From an uncultured Chromatiaceae bacterium (GTDB taxonomy: Bacteria > Pseudomonadota > Gammaproteobacteria > Enterobacterales > Alteromonadaceae), in NCBI GenBank assembly GCA_946482615.1, contig CAMLSF010000039.1, positions 1-25,764 of the forward strand: a DNA stretch of 25,764 bases, in the 5' to 3' direction. Positions 7,211 to 15,471 of the stretch are shown piece after piece. The position numbers were made by a program, and so were the translations under genes. The notes under the pieces are model-generated. The model saw only the letters and a list, made by a program, of their open reading frames with translations. It did not search any database and was not told the DNA's origin. Position 1 is the stretch's first letter. Each line of letters begins with the position of its first letter.

Positions 7211-8489
7211 CCAGGTAATCCAGCGCCAGACCAGTGAAAGCCCGCACCCCATTTTCCAGGGCTTTTTCATTCACCTGAAAAAATGGTGAATGATTAGGTG
7301 CGGTTTTTTCAACCGGGGTATTGTCCTCTGCTATACCCAAAAAGAAAAACACACCTGGTACTTCTTGCTGGAAAAATGAAAAGTCTTCAGAGGCGGTAAT
7401 AGGTTTGATCGGTGCCACACCTGCTTTGCCTGCAGCCCACTGCAAACTGGGCATAGCCCATTCGGTCAGTTGGGTATCATTCCAGGTGACGGCGGCAAAA
7501 CCATGGTTATGAAACTCTGCGGTCGCGCCACTGGCTGCGGCTATGTGTTCTGAAGTGTGCTGCATTTTTTGTAATAACTGCTCACGCATCTGTGGATCGA
7601 AGGTGCGAACCGTGCCCTCCAGTTTGACTTCATCCGGGATAATGTTCCAGCGTACACCACCATGCACCTGACCTACAGATAACACGGCCGGCGCTTGTGT
7701 CACATCGAGCTGACGGGCTGGTATCTGGTGTAAGGCGGTAATCAGCTGGCCTGTGACCGCTATAGGGTCGACCCCACGCCATGGGCTGGAGCCATGTACT
7801 TGTTTGCCTTTTACCGTGATATTAAAACTGTCAGCCGCTGCCATAATGCCTTCGCTTTTGACCTGTAATTGTCCCGCAGGGCCTGGCCAGACATGCAAGC
7901 CAAAAATGGCATCAGGTTTGTACTTAGCGAAAACACCTTCTTTGAGCATCAGCTTAGCGCCCCCTTCTTCTCCGGCTGGCGGTCCTTCTTCGGCGGGCTG
8001 GAACACAAATAAAACTGTACCGGTAAGTTCTGATTTTAGCTGAGTCAGCACAGAAGCTGTGGCCATCAGCATGGCGGTGTGGGCGTCGTGACCACAGGCA
8101 TGCATCACGCCAACCTCCTGACCATTAAAGGTACTGCGCACTTTTGACGCAAAAGGCAAATCAAGCTGCTCAGTCACTGGCAACGCATCCATATCGGCCC
8201 GCAGTGCCACTATAGGGCCTGGTTTAGCGCCTTTTAATACGCCAAGCACCCCATGATGGGCAATACCTGTCTGTACTTCCAGACCAAGGGATTTTAAATG
8301 CTCCGCTACTTTTTTTGCTGTATTGACTTCACGGTTTGACAGTTCAGGGTATTGATGAAAATGACGACGCCATTCCAGCATTTGTGGCTGAATGTTTTTA
8401 ATCGCAGATTCGGTCTGAGGTTTTAAATCTGTGCTGGCCTGAGTTGAAAAAACACCGGCAACCAGTAGTGAAACTAAAGTTCTGAGCAT
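7176..8489 (-). CDS. Exported M20 family metallo-amidohydrolase
   Basis: This 437-residue enzyme belongs to the M20D amidohydrolase group (hippurate/N-acyl-amino-acid/IAA-amide hydrolases). These cleave an acyl group from an amino acid using two metal ions. Ligand motifs are present: HACGHDAH (Cys132, His134, Asp135, His137), Glu167/Glu168 in QPAEEG, His199 in GLHVWPG, and a late NHSPFF. A hydrophobic signal peptide ending near AST (about 19-20) sends it to the periplasm, unlike many cytoplasmic relatives. The start at 8489 gives a clean signal peptide with AAGGA 7 nt upstream; a longer start 33 nt upstream lacks both. It lies 90 nt after the permease gene, behind a hairpin. The exact substrate is unknown. 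Confidence 0.87.
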   Translation of the reverse strand: MLRTLVSLLVAGVFSTQASTDLKPQTESAIKNIQPQMLEWRRHFHQYPELSNREVNTAKKVAEHLKSLGLEVQTGIAHHGVLGVLKGAKPGPIVALRADMDALPVTEQLDLPFASKVRSTFNGQEVGVMHACGHDAHTAMLMATASVLTQLKSELTGTVLFVFQPAEEGPPAGEEGGAKLMLKEGVFAKYKPDAIFGLHVWPGPAGQLQVKSEGIMAAADSFNITVKGKQVHGSSPWRGVDPIAVTGQLITALHQIPARQLDVTQAPAVLSVGQVHGGVRWNIIPDEVKLEGTVRTFDPQMREQLLQKMQHTSEHIAAASGATAEFHNHGFAAVTWNDTQLTEWAMPSLQWAAGKAGVAPIKPITASEDFSFFQQEVPGVFFFLGIAEDNTPVEKTAPNHSPFFQVNEKALENGVRAFTGLALDYLANPAKTDKKGK

Positions 8490-8547
8490 GCTGCAATCCT
8501 TAGGGCTTTTGCGCACTACCATACTGGCTCTTTGCGCAAAAGCAAAG

Positions 8548-8571
8548 TGGCCTGACTCTATTGTCAGACCA
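8548..8571 (-). terminator. Hairpin between permease and amidohydrolase genes
   Basis: On the minus strand, TGGTCTGAC pairs with GTCAGGCCA (9 bp, one G-U pair) around a 6-nt loop, starting 9 nt past the permease stop codon. A T-rich but interrupted tail follows. It may be a weak terminator or attenuator that lowers readthrough into the amidohydrolase gene. Confidence 0.45.
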
Positions 8572-8579
8572 ACAGAGCT

Positions 8580-9677
8580 TTACTCAGGATCAACCTGGCC
8601 CTGCAGCACCTCAGCCAGTTCTTTGTTCTCATTTGGTTCTCTGAGCCATTCGCGCCAAATGGCGACCAGCAGGGCCATCAATACAGGGCCGACAAATAAA
8701 CCCACCATGCCCATGGTTTTGACGCCACCTATCAGGCCAAAAAAGGTCGGTAAAAAAGGCAGTTTGACAGGCCCGCCGACCAGATTAGGCCGGATCGTTT
8801 TATCGACTATAAAAAGCTCAATACTGCCCCATAAAAACAGGCCAACACCAGCTGTTAAATCACCTGTGCCTATCAGATAAATGGAAATCAAACTAAAAGA
8901 TAAGGGCGCGCCGCCAGGGATCAGCGCCATAAAACCTGTTAATACGCCAAAAGCCACAGGGGAGGGCACACCAGCTATCCAGTACGCTATGCCCAGCACC
9001 ACACCTTCGCCTATAGCGATAATGGTCATGCCTATCACAGTGGAGCTGACTGTGGCAGGTACAACCCGGGAAAAACGATTCCAGCGGTCCGGTAAAATAC
9101 GCTCGCCTACAGTATCCAGTTGCCAGGCCAGACGTTCACCGTCTTTATACAGAAAAAACAAGGTGATCAGCATAAACAGCAGAGTCAGCATAAAACCTGC
9201 TGTGGTCCAGCCAAAATTCAGCACCCATTTGGAGATGCCGCCTATCTGTTCACCGCTGACCAGGCTGACCACCTGGCCCAACTGATGTGGTTCACCTAAA
9301 TAAGTTTGCCAGTAAGTCGCTAAGGTTTCTCCTACACCGGGCAAAGCTTTCAGCCAGTCAGGTACTGCAGCTCCGTGCTCATTGGCGTATTTCAGCCACT
9401 CTATCCAGGCTTTAATTTCTTCCATTGCATAGCTGAATACCATAGCCAGTGGGATCACTAAACCTAACACCATGGCAATAATGGCTACAGTAGCGGCTAA
9501 GGTGGAGTTGTGGCGGCAGTAACGCAATAAATGACGGTACAAAGGCCAGCTGGCAAAACAAATAATCAAAGCGGCCAGCACAGGCACCAGAAAGCCAATA
9601 AAAAAGAATACACCGGCACAGAGGATCACCAGCAATAAAGCTCTGCTGATGGCGTCGTTACTAAATATTTGTGGCAT
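8580..9677 (-). CDS. AI-2E/PerM-family membrane transporter (YdiK-like)
   Basis: This 365-residue inner-membrane protein has the AI-2E transporter (PerM/YdiK) layout. Two N-terminal membrane segments (about 10-45) and a third (about 60-85) come first. A soluble loop with WLKALPGVGE follows, then a C-terminal membrane bundle with GVLTGFMALIPGG and a final VGPVLMALLVAIW. The family includes exporters of autoinducer-2 and proteins of unknown substrate, so the substrate is not assigned. The start at 9677 has AAAGGA 9 nt upstream; a start 30 nt further up has no Shine-Dalgarno. It follows ppx by 35 nt and is probably co-transcribed with ppk-ppx. Confidence 0.85.
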   Translation of the reverse strand: MPQIFSNDAISRALLLVILCAGVFFFIGFLVPVLAALIICFASWPLYRHLLRYCRHNSTLAATVAIIAMVLGLVIPLAMVFSYAMEEIKAWIEWLKYANEHGAAVPDWLKALPGVGETLATYWQTYLGEPHQLGQVVSLVSGEQIGGISKWVLNFGWTTAGFMLTLLFMLITLFFLYKDGERLAWQLDTVGERILPDRWNRFSRVVPATVSSTVIGMTIIAIGEGVVLGIAYWIAGVPSPVAFGVLTGFMALIPGGAPLSFSLISIYLIGTGDLTAGVGLFLWGSIELFIVDKTIRPNLVGGPVKLPFLPTFFGLIGGVKTMGMVGLFVGPVLMALLVAIWREWLREPNENKELAEVLQGQVDPE

Positions 9678-9712
9678 CTGTGACTTTCCTTTTTGCCTGT
9701 GAGGCATTTTTA

Positions 9713-11296
9713 CTATGAGTCGTCATCCGCACCGGATGGATCAAAACCCGGACTTTGCAAACTGCACTCTGTTAAATAAGGGCAGTCGAGCACAAAGGCA
9801 ATCTTTTTCAGATGCAATTGCTCCTGCTGCAGATCAGCCACTAATAGGGGTTGTTGTTCCAGCCAGGTTTTCGGCAGGTGCAGGCACAACTGTTGATTCT
9901 GGCCTTGTGCTTTGAGTTCAGGTAAAAAATCGTCGCGGCGTTTTTGATTCAATAACACAGCCAGACGCAGCAGCACCAGTAACGACACTACTGTGCTTGC
10001 GCTGTACAAATAAAACTGCGACAGATCTTCGCTTTTAATTTTACGGCGGTGGGAACGCACTAGTGTGGCAATCAGTTGTTGCTGTTCCTGGTTAAAACCC
10101 GGCAAATTGGCATTTTTTAAAATATAAGACGAATGCCGCTGCACGCTGGAGGAATTAATGTGCAAACCAATTTCATAAACAGTAGCGGCCCAGCTTAATA
10201 AATCTGCCATTTCGTCGGTCAATTGCCAGCTTGCCCGCAACTGAGCGAATAACTCCAGCGCAGTATTACGCACTCTGTCGGCCTGAGCTGTGTCTATGCT
10301 GTATCTTTTGATCAGGCTTTGAATGGTATGTTCACGAATATCATGATGATGCAAGCGGTCGCTCATCTCATAGAGCACACCTTCACGCAAAGCGGCATCG
10401 ACATAATACATTTGTGAGATACCAAGCATGGTAAAGGCGGCGATCAGAATAGCTAAACCTGAGCAAATCAGTAGCTTGCGATCATCAGCTAAACCGGGTA
10501 AATCCAGTTGCAGGCTGTTTTCCTGAGCCACTAACAGGTCTTTTAATTGCAGCAGATGCTCAAGTTCAATACAAACCGGATGCCAGCCTAAACCGACAAT
10601 AATATCGCGGATGGTTTTAATAGTGCCGGATGTGCCCACGGCCTGTTGCCAGCCGGTTTCACGGTAGGCCGAGACTATAGGCTCCAGTTCCTGTTCTGCC
10701 TGTAAAATAGCCCGCTCAAACTTTTTGTTGCTGATGCGGCCATTGGGAAAATGTTGCTGGGCATAACTGACACAGCCCATATTGCGGCTGGCCAGTTTCA
10801 GTGGCTGGAAACCTTCGCCTATCGCAAATTCTGTGCTGCCGCCGCCTATATCCATCACCAGCCGGCGGTCCTGATAATGCTCAAAATGGGCTACACCCTG
10901 ATAAATAAAACGGGCTTCTTCCTGGCCTGAAATGACTTCTATAGGGTAGGGGAACACCGCCTGAGCCCGGCGTAAAAACATAGCGCTGTTTTTCGCCCTT
11001 CTTAAGGTATAAGTGGCGATCACCCGCACCGATTGGCCCGGTACAGGCTTTAAAGTATCGGCAAACTGTGCCAACACAGCCAGGCCACGTAACATGGCTT
11101 CTTCGGTCAGCAGTAAATCCTCTGTTAACCCCTCGGCCAGCTGTACTTTTTGTTTTTCGCGGTGTAACAGCTGCAAAGCGCCATCTACTACACGGGCTAT
11201 CACCATATGAAAGCTGTTGGAACCTAAGTCAACAGCGGCCATATAGTTGGCATTCTGGGGTTCTGTCGTCGCGTCTGCGCTGGTCCAGTGAGTCAT
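9713..11296 (-). CDS. ppx: Exopolyphosphatase Ppx
   Basis: Ppx hydrolyses terminal phosphates from inorganic polyphosphate in the cytoplasm, opposing Ppk. The 527-residue protein is of the Ppx/GppA family: an actin-like ATPase fold with the phosphate-1 motif AAVDLGSNSFHMVIARV near the N-terminus, phosphate-2 motif VMDIGGGSTEFAIG (about residues 146-159), and a C-terminal HD-like helical domain. Full length and location directly behind ppk favour Ppx over GppA (pppGpp phosphohydrolase). The start ATG overlaps the ppk stop codon as ATGA, indicating translational coupling. The ppk Pho-box promoter should drive it. Confidence 0.93.
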   Translation of the reverse strand: MTHWTSADATTEPQNANYMAAVDLGSNSFHMVIARVVDGALQLLHREKQKVQLAEGLTEDLLLTEEAMLRGLAVLAQFADTLKPVPGQSVRVIATYTLRRAKNSAMFLRRAQAVFPYPIEVISGQEEARFIYQGVAHFEHYQDRRLVMDIGGGSTEFAIGEGFQPLKLASRNMGCVSYAQQHFPNGRISNKKFERAILQAEQELEPIVSAYRETGWQQAVGTSGTIKTIRDIIVGLGWHPVCIELEHLLQLKDLLVAQENSLQLDLPGLADDRKLLICSGLAILIAAFTMLGISQMYYVDAALREGVLYEMSDRLHHHDIREHTIQSLIKRYSIDTAQADRVRNTALELFAQLRASWQLTDEMADLLSWAATVYEIGLHINSSSVQRHSSYILKNANLPGFNQEQQQLIATLVRSHRRKIKSEDLSQFYLYSASTVVSLLVLLRLAVLLNQKRRDDFLPELKAQGQNQQLCLHLPKTWLEQQPLLVADLQQEQLHLKKIAFVLDCPYLTECSLQSPGFDPSGADDDS

Positions 11297-13413
11297 GTTC
11301 CGGCCTGAGTGGATTGCTGCAACTCAGCAAAATAATCGTAGATTTCCTGTTGGGAGCGAATGCTACGCTTATTGCCTCTTTTTACATAGTGATTGCTTTG
11401 ATCTTTATCAATAATCCGTGCTTTGACGTTGTCATGCCACTGTATATCCAGGGTGGTCAGAATTTGCTGTTTAATGGTTGCATCATAAATAGGCACACCT
11501 ACTTCCACCCGTTGATCCAGATTGCGGGTCATCCAGTCGGCCGATGAGATATACAAATCGGTTTCGCCGCCATTGTTAAATACATACACCCGGGCGTGTT
11601 CGAGGAATCTGTCTAATACGCTGGTGACATGAATATTGTCGCTTAAGCCTTTAATGCCCGGAATAAGCGAACACATACCCCGCACCATAATACGGACTTT
11701 TACCCCAGCCATACTGGCTTTGTACAACAAATCAATGATCTGGTTATCAACCAGATTGTTAATTTTTAAGGTGATTTCAGCTTTACGGCCCGAAGTGGCA
11801 AAACTGGTTTCCCGCTCTATCAAGGCACTGAGTTTAGGCCGGCTCCAGGTCGGAGACACAATCAAGTGGTTAAACTGGAAAGGTTTGTAGCTGTACTGAA
11901 TAAACTCAAACACCTGATCCACTTCGTCACAAATTTCATTGTGGCAGGTGAACAAGCTCATATCTGTGTAAATACGGGCGGTTTTTTCGTTAAAGTTGCC
12001 CGTGCCTATATGAGCAAACTTTTGCGTTTTGCCTTTTTCCTGCCGGGTGATTAAACACAGCTTGGAGTGAATTTTTAAGGTCTGCAGACCAAAGATCACT
12101 TCAATACCAGCTTCGGTCATACGACGCGCCCAATTGATGTTATTTTCTTCATCAAAACGGGCTTTCAGTTCAACCACTACTGTCACTTGTTTACCGTTGC
12201 GCACCGCATCCAGCAGGGAGTGGATCACCCTGGAGTTTTTCGCCACCCGGTACATGGTCATTTTGATACTGGTGACTTTAGGGTCAAAAGAGGCCTGACG
12301 CACCCATTCAGTGAAATAACCAAAGCTGTGATAAGGGTAGTACAACAAAATATCTGAAGTGCGGATCGCTTCAAAGCTGGTGGTATGACGTTCAAATTCA
12401 GGGCTTTTTAATACCGGCATAGGCGGAAATTCCAAAGACGGATGGCCTATGTTCGGGAAGCCGATAAAGTCTTTGAAGTTGCGGTACTTACCGCCCGGAA
12501 TTAATGAATCATAGGAGCTGTAGCCAAGCAGTTTTTTCAGCATTTTCAGCATATGTTCCGGCATATGCGCATCGTATACCATGCGCACAGGCTCAGATTT
12601 TAAGCGTTGTTTAATGCCCTTGGACATCTTATCGATCAGGGATTGATCCAATGTATCGCTGATATTGTATTCGGCGTCGCGGGTCAGTTTCAGCGAAAAG
12701 GCCTGAATTTCACAGAAATCAAAAAAACCATTAAACAAGTCTTTTAAGCAGTGCACTATGATGTCGTCGAGCAAAATAATTTGCCGGCGGTAGCGGCCTT
12801 TCTTTTTACTTTTATTCAAATGCAGCGGCAGTTCAACGAAACGTGACATTACACCAGTAGGCACCTGGACTATGGCGTACTCGGCTTTGTTGGCGCCCGT
12901 CATCTCGACCATCAGATAGGTTGCATTGTCCTCTAAGTGTTTGGCGAGTTTGACTTCTTCAGCAGACAAAATAATGGGTGATAAATGCCGTTGTATTTCA
13001 CTGCGATAAAAACTTCTGACCCACTGAGCCTGAGCGTCGGTCAGCTTAAAATTATCTATCAGTTCAATATTATGCTTGCGCAGTTCCTGCTGTAAGTCGT
13101 CATAAATTTTATTAAAACGTTCCCCAAGCTTCAGCACTATATGCTGAATATCGTGCAGTAACTGCTCCGCGTCTTCCTGCTCGTCCGCATGATATTTTTT
13201 CAGCAGGATACGACGTTTGACATCTGCCACCCTCACCCGGAAAAACTCATCCATGTTGTTGGAATAAATACCTAAAAAACGCAAACGTTCAATTAAAGGA
13301 TTACGTTCGTCCGCTGCTTCCTGCAGCACTCGGCCGTTAAAAGACAGCCAGCTTAATTCACGGGGAAAATAGTTCGTATCGCTCACAGTATGTATTAGCT
13401 CTGTAATGACCAT
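11293..13413 (-). CDS. ppk1: Polyphosphate kinase 1
   Basis: Ppk1 makes polyphosphate from ATP reversibly and is membrane-associated in the cell. The 706-residue length is close to the usual 690. The N-terminal domain begins with YFPRELSWLSFNGRVL and GIYSNNMDEFFRVR. In the catalytic PLD-like half, His449 (KIHSK) and His468 (FAHIGTGNFN) are 19 residues apart, the same spacing as the E. coli catalytic pair His435/His454. A good Shine-Dalgarno (AGGAG) sits 6 nt before the ATG. It is the first gene of an operon with ppx, overlapping it by 4 nt. A triple Pho-box repeat upstream places it in the phosphate-starvation regulon. Confidence 0.97.
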   Translation of the reverse strand: MVITELIHTVSDTNYFPRELSWLSFNGRVLQEAADERNPLIERLRFLGIYSNNMDEFFRVRVADVKRRILLKKYHADEQEDAEQLLHDIQHIVLKLGERFNKIYDDLQQELRKHNIELIDNFKLTDAQAQWVRSFYRSEIQRHLSPIILSAEEVKLAKHLEDNATYLMVEMTGANKAEYAIVQVPTGVMSRFVELPLHLNKSKKKGRYRRQIILLDDIIVHCLKDLFNGFFDFCEIQAFSLKLTRDAEYNISDTLDQSLIDKMSKGIKQRLKSEPVRMVYDAHMPEHMLKMLKKLLGYSSYDSLIPGGKYRNFKDFIGFPNIGHPSLEFPPMPVLKSPEFERHTTSFEAIRTSDILLYYPYHSFGYFTEWVRQASFDPKVTSIKMTMYRVAKNSRVIHSLLDAVRNGKQVTVVVELKARFDEENNINWARRMTEAGIEVIFGLQTLKIHSKLCLITRQEKGKTQKFAHIGTGNFNEKTARIYTDMSLFTCHNEICDEVDQVFEFIQYSYKPFQFNHLIVSPTWSRPKLSALIERETSFATSGRKAEITLKINNLVDNQIIDLLYKASMAGVKVRIMVRGMCSLIPGIKGLSDNIHVTSVLDRFLEHARVYVFNNGGETDLYISSADWMTRNLDQRVEVGVPIYDATIKQQILTTLDIQWHDNVKARIIDKDQSNHYVKRGNKRSIRSQQEIYDYFAELQQSTQAGT

Positions 13414-13440
13414 AACGCGCTCCTGATCGGGTGTGGAGCT

Positions 13441-13474
13441 ACTCTATGGCAGTTTTATGACAGACTGATGAAAG
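13441..13474 (-). promoter_or_regulatory. Triple Pho-box repeat and -10 of ppk
   Basis: On the minus strand three 7-mers recur every 11 nt: CTTTCAT (13474-13468), CTGTCAT (13463-13457) and CTGCCAT (13452-13446), separated by CAGT and AAAA. Ten nt after the second repeat is TAGAGT (13446-13441), a -10-like hexamer. The second and third repeats are the best-matching pair but have no good -10 at that spacing, so the first and second pair probably define the promoter. Confidence 0.7.
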
Positions 13475-13493
13475 GATCAAGGACTTGATCCTT
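13472..13493 (-). terminator. Hairpin behind the GcvR-like gene
   Basis: AAGGATCAAG and CTTGATCCTT form a perfect 10-bp stem with a 2-nt loop, 33 nt past the stop codon of the two-ACT-domain gene. On the minus strand it is followed by only TTT, so termination may be weak. Its distal arm runs into the first ppk Pho repeat. Confidence 0.5.
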
Positions 13494-13526
13494 CATTTAC
13501 ATCAATATTTTATTGGAGAAGCCGGA

Positions 13527-14027
13527 TCAGTGTTCTATATCCACCACTACATCAGATGCAATGGCTTCCAGAGCTTTGACCACTTCATCTTTATTCAGTC
13601 CTGCCGGCAGTTCGACTGTGGCTATGGCGTGAAACAGAGGAACCCCCCAGTTGGGTGCACTTTGTTTGGAGCTTTCAAAATGAGTGATATTGGCGCCTTT
13701 GTGTTTGATGACGCTGGATAACTCCCGCACTATACCCGGTCTGTCATTGCCCGTAATAACAAATTGCAGTTGTTTATCCGGATGAGTTTCTGAATCCAGG
13801 CCTTGCTGAATTTTGATATCCAGATCAGACATGCGCTCCAGTTCAGTGGTTAATGCAAACAAATGTTCTTCAGGGACTTCCAGTTGCAAAATACCAGCGA
13901 AATAACCACCTAAATGACTTAAGTTACTGGCCATCCAGTTGCCCTGATGACTGGCAATCACTGTGGCGAGTTGTTCTACTAAACCTGCTTTATCTTGACC
14001 TATAACGGTTAAAATTAACTGCTTCAT
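13527..14027 (-). CDS. GcvR-like protein with two ACT domains
   Basis: This is a 166-residue cytoplasmic protein made of two ACT domains. The first (about 1-80) starts LILTVIGQDKAGLVEQLA and the second (about 88-166) has QFVITGNDRPGIVRELS. This is the layout of the glycine-cleavage regulator GcvR family, which in E. coli binds GcvA and represses gcvTHP when glycine is low. The amino-acid ligand here is not shown by the sequence. A TAAGG Shine-Dalgarno lies upstream of the start. It is set between the ppk operon and pstS but has its own promoter and terminator, so a role in phosphate control is not implied. Confidence 0.8.
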   Translation of the reverse strand: MKQLILTVIGQDKAGLVEQLATVIASHQGNWMASNLSHLGGYFAGILQLEVPEEHLFALTTELERMSDLDIKIQQGLDSETHPDKQLQFVITGNDRPGIVRELSSVIKHKGANITHFESSKQSAPNWGVPLFHAIATVELPAGLNKDEVVKALEAIASDVVVDIEH

Positions 14028-14116
14028 ACAACCTTACTCCCGGAAACGGCGGAAAACTGATAAAAATGCAAAACATTTATGGAAAAACAGTGAGTTAGCC
14101 AGATTTGGCTTACCCC

Positions 14117-14145
14117 ATTGTAGACCTCTGGCCAGCTTTTGACAG
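14117..14145 (-). promoter_or_regulatory. Putative sigma70 promoter of the GcvR-like gene
   Basis: On the minus strand CTGTCA (14145-14140, four of six to the -35 consensus) is followed after 17 nt by TACAAT (14122-14117, five of six to the -10). The implied leader is about 80 nt. The -35 lies inside a small palindrome, TTGACTGTCAA. Confidence 0.4.
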
Positions 14146-14212
14146 TCAAGTCGTCGCAATTCTCCGGACAATTTAAAAAAAACTGCTGCAGCTGGAAAGA
14201 TGTTCTTTTATT

Positions 14213-14246
14213 TCGTCATATTAGTGTCATATTTCTTTCTTATGAT
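14213..14246 (+). promoter_or_regulatory. Pho box and -10 of pstS
   Basis: TCGTCAT (14213-14219), ATTA, GTGTCAT (14224-14230) forms a PhoB direct repeat. Ten nt later is TATGAT (14241-14246), one mismatch from the ideal -10. The implied leader to the GTG start is about 50 nt. Confidence 0.75.
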
Positions 14247-14305
14247 GAGCCTCAGAAAACAACCTGAACCACGAACAGGCATTGGTCTGTTGTGAGGAGA
14301 GCAAC

Positions 14306-15286
14306 GTGAAAGTAGCAAAGTTATTAACTTCATTAAGTCTGATCGCAGCCACTTTGGGCCTGACAGCTCAGGCAGCCATTATCGAAGCAGACCCTAAATT
14401 ACCAGCTTATGTAAAAGCCACTGGTGTTTCAGGCAATATTTCCAGCATAGGTTCTGATACCTTAAACAACCTGATGACCAAATGGGCTGAAGAGTTCCGC
14501 AAGCAGTACCCAAACGTGAATATCCAGATTCAGGGTGCCGGTTCTTCAACAGCTCCTACCGCTTTAACTGAAGGCACCTCAAACTTCGGACCTATGAGCC
14601 GTGCGATGAAGCCGTCTGAGGTACAGGATTTCGAAGCCAAATATGGTTACAAGCCAATGGCTATTCCAGTGGCAATCGATTTATTGGCTGTTTATGTGAA
14701 TAAAGACAACCCGTTAAAAGGTTTAACTATCGCTCAGGTCGATGCGATTTTCTCTGCAACCCGTAAATGTGGTTACAAAGAAGATGTGACCCGCTGGGGC
14801 CAGTTAGGTATGGAAGGCGCATGGGCAAACCGTGATTTCACTATGTACAGCCGCAACGCTGTATCTGGTACTTATGGTTACTTTAAAGATGTGGCTTTAT
14901 GTGGTGGCGACTTTAAATCCAGCATCAACGAGCAGCCAGGTTCTGCTTCAGTAGTGCAGGGGATCAGTGAGTCTATCAACGGTATTGGTTACTCAGGTAT
15001 CGGCTACATCACTTCCAGCGTACGTGCTTTACCTTTAGCGAAAAAAGAAGGTGAACCCTTTTATGCACCAAATGCAGATCACGCTTTAGACGGTAAATAC
15101 CCGTTATCGCGTTTCCTGTACGTATATGTGAACAAACACCCGAACAAAGAAATGTTGCCTTTAGAGCGTGAGTTTGTTCGCTTCGTATTGTCCAAAAATG
15201 GTCAGGACGTGGTTGCTCACGATGGTTATGTGCCAGTACCGGCAACAGTAGCTGCAAAAGCTCTGGCTGACTTAGGTATTAAGTAA
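14306..15286 (+). CDS. pstS: Periplasmic phosphate-binding protein PstS
   Basis: PstS captures phosphate in the periplasm and delivers it to the PstCA permease. This 326-residue protein begins with a signal peptide (Lys2-Lys5, hydrophobic core, TAQAA, cleavage near residue 23-24). Phosphate-binding segments of the family are visible: [22 protein letters not shown] and [12 protein letters not shown]. The start is taken as GTG at 14306, because GAGGAGA lies 5 nt upstream and the signal peptide follows directly; an in-frame TTG 24 nt upstream would include the Shine-Dalgarno. It has its own Pho-box promoter and is followed by a strong terminator, which allows higher expression than the rest of the transporter. 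Confidence 0.94.
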   Translation: MKVAKLLTSLSLIAATLGLTAQAAIIEADPKLPAYVKATGVSGNISSIGSDTLNNLMTKWAEEFRKQYPNVNIQIQGAGSSTAPTALTEGTSNFGPMSRAMKPSEVQDFEAKYGYKPMAIPVAIDLLAVYVNKDNPLKGLTIAQVDAIFSATRKCGYKEDVTRWGQLGMEGAWANRDFTMYSRNAVSGTYGYFKDVALCGGDFKSSINEQPGSASVVQGISESINGIGYSGIGYITSSVRALPLAKKEGEPFYAPNADHALDGKYPLSRFLYVYVNKHPNKEMLPLEREFVRFVLSKNGQDVVAHDGYVPVPATVAAKALADLGIK

Positions 15287-15300
15287 GTTCAACTGATACA

Positions 15301-15331
15301 AACAAGGCACCAACCAGGTGCCTTGTTTTTT
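15301..15331 (+). terminator. Rho-independent terminator after pstS
   Basis: A perfect 11-bp stem (AACAAGGCACC / GGTGCCTTGTT, loop AACCA) is followed by a T run, starting 14 nt past the pstS stop codon. It separates pstS transcription from pstC, which has its own promoter. Confidence 0.9.
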
Positions 15332-15375
15332 CTATTTAAAACAAAAAATTATTCGTTATCCTGCATTTGGTTATG

Positions 15376-15391
15376 TGTCATTTATATGACA
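15376..15391. promoter_or_regulatory. Inverted Pho-like half sites upstream of pstC
   Basis: TGTCAT-TTAT-ATGACA is a perfect inverted repeat 10 nt upstream of the pstC Pho box. Each arm equals the core of a PhoB half site, but the arms face each other rather than repeating directly. It could be an auxiliary PhoB site, another regulator's operator, or chance. Confidence 0.3.
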
Positions 15392-15401
15392 AAAAACCAC
15401 T

Positions 15402-15435
15402 CTGTAATATTTCCGTCATAAAACTCTACTATAGT
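15402..15435 (+). promoter_or_regulatory. Pho box and -10 of pstC
   Basis: CTGTAAT (15402-15408), ATTT, CCGTCAT (15413-15419) is followed after 10 nt by TATAGT (15430-15435), one mismatch from the ideal -10. Transcription should start near 15442, only about 30 nt before the ATG at 15472. This rules out the longer in-frame start upstream. Confidence 0.75.
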
Positions 15436-15471
15436 TGCCAGCATCTTAAAGTAACTGGTGGTATCGCAACT

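Noticed and set aside
9715..9915. Plus-strand reading frames opposite ppx, the permease gene and the lipoprotein gene
   Set aside because: They lie wholly antisense to well-supported genes with clear family motifs and lack ribosome-binding sites.
14282..14305. TTG start for pstS 24 nt upstream of the chosen GTG
   Set aside because: The extra residues would be encoded by the Shine-Dalgarno region and would spoil the signal peptide start.
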